A stretch of DNA of 18,550 nt from assembly GCA_030642205.1 (NCBI GenBank), contig DAOWOF010000017.1, forward strand, positions 1-18,550, given 5' to 3'. The notes beneath the pieces were generated by a model, which was not told where the DNA came from, did no database searches, and saw only the letters and a list, made by a program, of their open reading frames with translations. This stretch comes from Desulfobacteraceae bacterium. GTDB lineage: Bacteria; Desulfobacterota; DSM-4660; Desulfatiglandales; Desulfatiglandaceae. This document shows, piece by piece, positions 13,311 to 18,550 of the stretch (the first letter of the stretch is position 1; each line of letters starts with the position of its first letter). The translations under genes and the position numbers were made by a program.

Positions 13311-15546
13311 AGTCTCTTATAGGTTTCAATATTAACATTCCTAATGGGGGAATATTAAGGTTGAGCAGGCAGGGTTGCCCGTGCCATGGGTGGTTGTCGG
13401 CCATAATTCCACCTTCAAGACCAATATTGGAACCACCATAGCAGGTTGCGTCCGAGTTGAGGATTTCGCGATAATATCCCGATAAAGGAGCTCCTATTCG
13501 ATATTGCATCCTTGGCACAGAAGTGAAATTAAAGATAAAGAGCAAGATTTGATCAGGGTCATTGCCTCGTCGTATAAAGGAAATAATACTGGCATCCGTA
13601 TCCCGAAAATCAATCCACTCAAAGCCTTTGGGATCAAAATCAAATTCATGCATTGCAGGCTCAGCAAGATAGACCTTATTTAAGTCCTTGACAAAATGTT
13701 GAAGTTTTTTATGGGGCTCATATTGCAGAAGATCCCACTGAAGGGCCTGATCATGATCCCATTCATGCCATTGGCCAAATTCGCCGCCCATAAAAAGTAT
13801 CTTTTTCCCTGGTTCTCCATACATATAACCAAAAAGAAGCCGCAGATTGGCAAATTTTTGCCAATCATCCCCTGGCATCTTGGACAAAAGAGCGCCTTTG
13901 CCATGAACAACCTCGTCATGAGAGAGAGGCAATATAAAATTTTCATGAAAGGCGTAAAGCAGGGCAAAGGTAAGATTATCCATATGAAAACGACGATGTA
14001 TCGAATCTTTGGACATGAAAGTCAGCATATCATGCATCCAGCCCATGTTCCATTTGAACATAAAACCAAGCCCTCCAAGATGCACAGGACTTGTAACGCC
14101 TGGCCAGGCAGTGGATTCTTCCGCAATCGTGATTGCCCCTGGGAAAGCCTTATAAACTTTAGAATTAAGGGTCTTGATAAATTCAATCGCTTCCAGATTT
14201 TCTCTTCCCCCATAACAATTGGGGATCCATTCCCCTTCCTTGCGTGAATAGTCAAGATAAATCATGGATGCCACGGCATCAATCCTCAGCCCATCTATGT
14301 GATATTTATCAAGCCAGAAGAGGGCATTTGCCACCAGGAAATTTTTGACTTCATTTCGTCCGTAATTAAAGATAAGTGTATCCCAATCCTGATGCAGACC
14401 CTGCCTGGGATCGGAATGTTCATATAGATGTGTTCCATCAAAGTATTCAAGTCCATGGGCATCTTTTGGAAAATGAGCAGGAACCCAGTCCAGGATAACC
14501 GTTAGGTCTGCCGCATGACAGCTGTCCACTAGATACATAAAATCATCGGGAGTTCCAAAACGGGATGTGGGCGCATAGAAACCTGTGACCTGATAACCCC
14601 ATGAGGCATCAAAAGGATGTTCTGCCATAGGCATAAACTCAATGGCATTGAAACCCATCTCTTTAACATAGGCAATAAGTTCTTCAGCTGCTTCTCTGTA
14701 AGAAAGCCATCTGTTGCCTTGCTCGAAACGTCGTCGCCATGAGCCAAGGTGAACTTCATAGATGGCCATTGGCTGGCTTAAAGACTCCCTCTCTGCTCTC
14801 TCTTTCATCCAGTCATGATCTGTCCACTCAAAATTTCTCAAATCATAGGTAATAGAGGCTGATTTGGGGCGCTTTTCAAAGAAGAACGCATAGGGATCGG
14901 ATTTTATCAGCAGGTCTCCTGTTTGTGTTCTGACCTCAAATTTGTATATTTGACCAGTGCCCAGATGAGGAATAAATAATTCCCAAATTCCGGAAGTTCC
15001 TCTATTTCGCATCTGATGACGAAGGCCATTCCATTGATTAAAATCACCAATTACGCTTACCCGACTGGCAGAAGGGGCCCAAACGGCAAAAAGAAAACCA
15101 TTGATGCCCTGGTGTGTTAAAGGGTGGGCACCGAGTTTTTCATATATTTGATCATGGTCTCCTTGATTAAAAAGATGAAAATCGAATTCTGTTAAAATGG
15201 GGGTGAAGGAATAGCAGTCATAGAAGGTTGCCCTCTGGCTGTTTTTAAAATCTACTTGCAGACGATAGGGGAAAATCTCTTGCTTATCGGGCAAAAGTGC
15301 TTCAAAAAAACCATCTGGCAGCAGCATTTGTGCTGAGATTTTTTTATCAGGGTCAAGATCCAGAACAGACACTGCCTTGGCCCCCGGAATAAACGTACGC
15401 ACAATTATGCCTTTTTCAGAACCGGATGGATGATGATGTGCCCCTAAAACATGAAAGGGGTCAGGTTCAACGCCTGTAATTATTTTTTTGATTTGATTGT
15501 CTATTCTGGTATTGGAGGTGTCTATCTTCTTTGATTGTATTATCAT
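13309..15546 (-). CDS. glgB: 1,4-alpha-glucan branching enzyme
   Basis: Glycogen branching enzyme of the GH13 family. It cleaves alpha-1,4 glucan and re-attaches the piece through an alpha-1,6 bond. The product is 745 residues (E. coli GlgB 728). The N-terminal module has DPFHVLGAHHH, then a CBM48 module with VWAPSASRVSVIGDFNQW near 155-173. The catalytic barrel begins about 260 (IYEVHLGSWRR). The nucleophile lies in GLRIDAV (about D423), the acid/base in AEESTAWPGVT (about E476) and the third carboxylate in LPLSHDEVVHGKG (about D544). An all-beta C-terminal domain follows. I chose the ATG at 15544-15546; a TTG six codons upstream is in frame but lacks a ribosome binding site. The gene is last in the glg operon, 100 bases after the phosphorylase stop. 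Confidence 0.95.
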   Translation of the reverse strand: MIIQSKKIDTSNTRIDNQIKKIITGVEPDPFHVLGAHHHPSGSEKGIIVRTFIPGAKAVSVLDLDPDKKISAQMLLPDGFFEALLPDKQEIFPYRLQVDFKNSQRATFYDCYSFTPILTEFDFHLFNQGDHDQIYEKLGAHPLTHQGINGFLFAVWAPSASRVSVIGDFNQWNGLRHQMRNRGTSGIWELFIPHLGTGQIYKFEVRTQTGDLLIKSDPYAFFFEKRPKSASITYDLRNFEWTDHDWMKERAERESLSQPMAIYEVHLGSWRRRFEQGNRWLSYREAAEELIAYVKEMGFNAIEFMPMAEHPFDASWGYQVTGFYAPTSRFGTPDDFMYLVDSCHAADLTVILDWVPAHFPKDAHGLEYFDGTHLYEHSDPRQGLHQDWDTLIFNYGRNEVKNFLVANALFWLDKYHIDGLRIDAVASMIYLDYSRKEGEWIPNCYGGRENLEAIEFIKTLNSKVYKAFPGAITIAEESTAWPGVTSPVHLGGLGFMFKWNMGWMHDMLTFMSKDSIHRRFHMDNLTFALLYAFHENFILPLSHDEVVHGKGALLSKMPGDDWQKFANLRLLFGYMYGEPGKKILFMGGEFGQWHEWDHDQALQWDLLQYEPHKKLQHFVKDLNKVYLAEPAMHEFDFDPKGFEWIDFRDTDASIISFIRRGNDPDQILLFIFNFTSVPRMQYRIGAPLSGYYREILNSDATCYGGSNIGLEGGIMADNHPWHGQPCLLNLNIPPLGMLILKPIRD

Positions 15547-15646
15547 CTCTCTCTGAGGGATCAATTAGGGACAAAGACGAAATAACTTCCTCCTCGTCCC
15601 TTGAATTATATTAATTCATCAATGGACACTGATTTATTAGAGATTC

Positions 15647-18199
15647 TTATGCCCAGGTAACCAAACCCATGACAAAATGGTTTTCTAATCGTTCATGGCT
15701 TGGCATGATTCTTACAGTAAGGCCTAAATTTCCTGTATTATTACATGCAATATCTCCCTTAAAGGTATATATACCGTTATTATTTTCAACAACTTGTAAT
15801 GTCTTTGTATTTCTTTCAGAAAAGTCTCCGTGTTGATCCAGGAGACCATAATAGGCTTCCACTGTGAGATCTTCAGGGACAAGGGTTTCCATTTTGATTT
15901 TGGTCTCAATTTTAAAAGTTTCTCCGACTGGTTTTTCCCTGGCATCATCAGAGGTTACTTCAAGGACCTCCAGCTTGTGCCAATTGGTCATCAGCTTTTG
16001 TCTCCAAATGGAGAGATCTTTTGCGCCGGAAAAATTATTGCGGCAAAGAGAGTTATAACGTCTTGAGCATGGCTGATAATAGCGGTTAACATATTCCTGT
16101 ACCATTCTATGGGCATTGAAGATTGGCACCAGGTGTTTAAGCCCTGCCTTCATTTTTTCTACCCAGCCTCTGGGTATCCCATCGCGTCCATGTTGATAAA
16201 AAAGAGGGATGACCCGTTCTTCCAAAAGATTGTATAGTTCATGACTCTCAATATTATCCTGGGCCTCATGATCCTTGTATATTTCTCCATGGCCAATGGC
16301 CCATCCAAAGTCAGAATGGTAACCTTCATCCCACCATCCATCCAGAACACTTAAATTTAAGGATCCGTTAGCCAGTGCCTTCATTCCGCTGGTACCACAG
16401 GCCTCCAGGGGACGCCGGGGTGTATTGAGCCATATGTCTGTCCCGGAAACCAGGGCCTGGCCTACCGGGAAATTATAATCTTCCAGAAAGACGATCCGGC
16501 CTTGAAGTTGTCTTTCCCGTGTAAAATGAATGATATCTCTTATAAAGGCTTTCCCTTCATTATCCTGAGGATGGGCCTTTCCGGCAATAATAATTTGGAC
16601 CGGATATTTGGGATGATTCAGTATTCGTTCCAGACGGTCAGGGTCACGGAAGAGTAAAGTTGCTCTTTTATACGTTGCAAAACGTCTGGCAAATCCAATA
16701 GTCAGGGCATCGGGAGTGAGGGTTTCACTGGCTACCTGGATTTCTCTGATTGAAGCTCCACGGTTTTTTAATTGACTAGCCAAATGTCTCCGTGTGAATC
16801 CTATCAGATGTTCCCTGCATCGTTCGTGGGTACGCCATAGCTCTGCATTGGGTATTTGTTCTATATGATCCCATACCTTTTTATTGTCCGGATCTTCCGC
16901 CCAGTCAGGCCCCAGGTAACGGTAAAGAAGGGCTTCCATCTCCTTGGATATCCAGGTAGGCACATGAATTCCATTAGTGATATAGTCTATAGGGACATCT
17001 TCAACTGGATGTTTGCGCCATACCTTCTGCCACATATTTTGTGATACTTTACCATGTAAGCGGCTGACCCCGTTGGTATGGGCTGAGAGACGTAAAGCAA
17101 GAGTGGTCATTCCAAAAGATTCGTCAGAGTCCTGCGGATCTAGACGTCCATAGCCTAGCAGCACCTTGAAATTTATACCTAATTCCTTGGCATATTCCTC
17201 AAAATAGGTTTGTACCATATGGGGATCAAAGGTGTCATTTCCAGCAGGGACCGGAGTATGAGTAGTAAAGACAGTGGTGGCCATGACAATCTCTCGTGCT
17301 TCGTCAAAAGAGAGGCCATTTTCTTTTCTTAAGATATTTATTCTTTCCAAAGCTGAGAAGGCGGAATGCCCCTCATTCATATGGATAACAGTCGGTTCGA
17401 TGTTCAGGACTTTTAAGGCCCGGATTCCGCCGATACCCAGAATTATTTCCTGGCGAAGACGTAATTCCCGATCGCCTCCATATAACTGACCGGTTATTTC
17501 CCGAAATTCAGGGGGATTGGAGTCTATATTGGAATCAAGCATATATAGTGAGACTCGTCCCACAGAGATACGCCAGATCAGGATATCAACGGATTGTTCT
17601 TTTAGCCTTACAGATATGGTTAGAGGTTGACCCTCATCATCCTTCATAAGGGTCAGTGGCATGCTGGAAAAGTCATTTACAGGATAGGTCTCCATCTGCC
17701 AACCATCCGAGCTGAGGTATTGGCTAAAATAGCCGTCCTGATATAAAAGACCGATACCCACGAGAGGAACATTTAAATCACTGGCGGATTTAAGGTGATC
17801 CCCTGCCAGAATACCTAAGCCACCGGAATAAATTGGCAGGCATCCGACCAGACCAAATTCAGCCGAAAAATAGGCCACCTTGAACGGAACTCCATCACAG
17901 TATTCTATCGACTGGATGCGTGGTTGGGAAAGATAACGTTCGAGATCTTCCCCTACTCGTTCCAGTTGGGCAAGAAATCCCTGATCATGAGCTAGTTCGT
18001 CCAGCCTTTCCTGGCTGATTAGTCCCAGCATGAGGACAGGGTTATGGCCACAGGCATCCCATTGACCCGGATCCATGCGCTTAAAGAGGATCTGGATGTC
18101 ACTTTTCCAGCTAAAGCACAGATTAAAGGCTAGGCGATTAAGGGTTTTAAGCCTGCTTGGAAGTTTGGGTACAACCCGATATTTGATTTTGGCCTTCAT
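15647..18199 (-). CDS. glgP: Alpha-glucan (glycogen) phosphorylase, DUF3417 type
   Basis: A GT35 phosphorylase of 850 residues that releases glucose-1-phosphate from the non-reducing ends of glycogen. The N-terminus carries the DUF3417 segment (about 13-100: NLCFSWKSD, DPGQWDACGHNPV) that marks the shorter bacterial/archaeal alpha-glucan phosphorylases, distinct from the E. coli GlgP/MalP form. The sugar/phosphate region has YFSAEFGLVGCLPIYSGG and GDHLKSASDL (133-142). HMNEGHSAF (273-281), ARRFATYKRA and EACGTSGMKALANGS follow, with Lys607 as the expected pyridoxal-phosphate lysine. The last 100 residues form an extra beta-rich tail. GAAGGGA stands upstream of the ATG at 18197-18199. It lies between glgC and glgB in one operon. 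Confidence 0.93.
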   Translation of the reverse strand: MKAKIKYRVVPKLPSRLKTLNRLAFNLCFSWKSDIQILFKRMDPGQWDACGHNPVLMLGLISQERLDELAHDQGFLAQLERVGEDLERYLSQPRIQSIEYCDGVPFKVAYFSAEFGLVGCLPIYSGGLGILAGDHLKSASDLNVPLVGIGLLYQDGYFSQYLSSDGWQMETYPVNDFSSMPLTLMKDDEGQPLTISVRLKEQSVDILIWRISVGRVSLYMLDSNIDSNPPEFREITGQLYGGDRELRLRQEIILGIGGIRALKVLNIEPTVIHMNEGHSAFSALERINILRKENGLSFDEAREIVMATTVFTTHTPVPAGNDTFDPHMVQTYFEEYAKELGINFKVLLGYGRLDPQDSDESFGMTTLALRLSAHTNGVSRLHGKVSQNMWQKVWRKHPVEDVPIDYITNGIHVPTWISKEMEALLYRYLGPDWAEDPDNKKVWDHIEQIPNAELWRTHERCREHLIGFTRRHLASQLKNRGASIREIQVASETLTPDALTIGFARRFATYKRATLLFRDPDRLERILNHPKYPVQIIIAGKAHPQDNEGKAFIRDIIHFTRERQLQGRIVFLEDYNFPVGQALVSGTDIWLNTPRRPLEACGTSGMKALANGSLNLSVLDGWWDEGYHSDFGWAIGHGEIYKDHEAQDNIESHELYNLLEERVIPLFYQHGRDGIPRGWVEKMKAGLKHLVPIFNAHRMVQEYVNRYYQPCSRRYNSLCRNNFSGAKDLSIWRQKLMTNWHKLEVLEVTSDDAREKPVGETFKIETKIKMETLVPEDLTVEAYYGLLDQHGDFSERNTKTLQVVENNNGIYTFKGDIACNNTGNLGLTVRIMPSHERLENHFVMGLVTWA

Positions 18200-18252
18200 A
18201 ATTATCCCTTCTTGATAATGATGTTATTTAAAAGACAAAATCCTCTTGTTTC

Positions 18253-18550
18253 CTAATCCTCTTGGTATTCGTTTTTAAAGTTTTCTTTGGTAACCACAGT
18301 AATCCCACGCGGAGTTACAGTGAAACGCTTTTGATCCTTTTTTGGATTATAGCCTATCTCCGTATGGTTAGGAATACGGGTGCCTTCAGTGATGATGGCT
18401 TTTTTGATACGACAATGACGTCCGACTATTACATTTTCCATGATAACCGATTCTTCAACCAAAGACCAGCTTCTGAGAAATACATTATACGAGATGACGC
18501 TATTTCGAACTTGGGCACCACTAATTATGGAGCCATGGGCGACCAGTGAA
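18253..18550 (-). CDS. glgC: Glucose-1-phosphate adenylyltransferase, C-terminal part (5' end outside window)
   Basis: The frame is open from the window edge to TAG at 18253-18255 and gives the last 98 residues. They form the left-handed beta-helix end of ADP-glucose pyrophosphorylase: SLVAHGSIISGAQVRNSVIS, then VEESVIMENVIVGRHCRI, KKAIITEGTRIPNHTEIG and a tail with KKDQKRFTVTPRGITVVT. This pattern (ISG...VRNSV, VGRHCRIKKAII, DxKRF) is specific for GlgC. The enzyme makes ADP-glucose from glucose-1-phosphate and ATP, the committed step of bacterial glycogen synthesis. The catalytic domain lies outside the window. The phosphorylase gene begins 53 bases downstream on the same strand. Confidence 0.92.
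   Translation of the reverse strand, partial: SLVAHGSIISGAQVRNSVISYNVFLRSWSLVEESVIMENVIVGRHCRIKKAIITEGTRIPNHTEIGYNPKKDQKRFTVTPRGITVVTKENFKNEYQED

Noticed and set aside
13696..14247. Long plus-strand frame (183 codons) inside glgB
   Set aside because: It is fully antisense to the conserved catalytic region of glgB, with no protein-family motifs of its own.
15547..15564. Upstream TTG start for glgB
   Set aside because: No ribosome binding site in front of it; the ATG at 15544-15546 is the more likely start, although its own binding site (GAGAG) is also weak.

Overview
The window looks like chromosomal DNA of a Gram-negative, probably anaerobic bacterium of the Desulfobacterota ('deltaproteobacterial') type. 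This rests on a TonB-dependent receptor and periplasmic proteins (an outer membrane is present), on acyl-CoA/CoA-transferase genes typical of such degraders, and on general sequence character. No rRNA or taxonomic marker is present, so the placement is an inference. I see no tRNA or rRNA gene, CRISPR array, insertion sequence or prophage gene.

Left part, minus strand (1-5829): a tightly packed signalling operon, read right to left. It runs TonB-dependent outer-membrane receptor, YfiR-family periplasmic protein, large hybrid histidine kinase (CHASE8-like sensor, HAMP, HisKA/HATPase, two receiver domains, Hpt), then the first codons of another gene that overlaps the kinase stop and begins like a response regulator. 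The layout suggests a signal path from outer membrane through periplasm and inner membrane to a cytoplasmic phosphorelay.

A gene-free divergent region of about 700 bp (5830-6532) follows. It holds candidate promoters for both sides and what looks like a decayed REP-type repeat.

Middle, plus strand (6533-12101): an EF-G-like translational GTPase with an altered G3 motif is followed at 10 nt by a MogA/MoaB molybdopterin adenylyltransferase. Then come a 59-residue zinc-ribbon-like protein with a strong ribosome binding site, a double-hotdog MaoC/FAS1-type acyl dehydratase and an acetyl-CoA hydrolase/CoA-transferase family protein. A very strong bidirectional terminator (12141-12180) closes this block against a convergent short-chain dehydrogenase (12207-13169, minus), which has its own good sigma-70-like promoter. 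Dehydratase, CoA-transferase and dehydrogenase fit activation and beta-oxidation-like processing of an acyl-CoA whose identity the sequence does not reveal.

Right part, minus strand (13309-18550): a glycogen operon, glgC (3' part only) - alpha-glucan phosphorylase - glgB, covering ADP-glucose formation, branching and phosphorolysis. No glycogen synthase is in the window.

The observations most worth a second look are the receptor/YfiR/CHASE8-kinase operon, the EF-G homologue lacking the catalytic histidine of G3, and the small two-CxxC protein at the head of the acyl-CoA genes.
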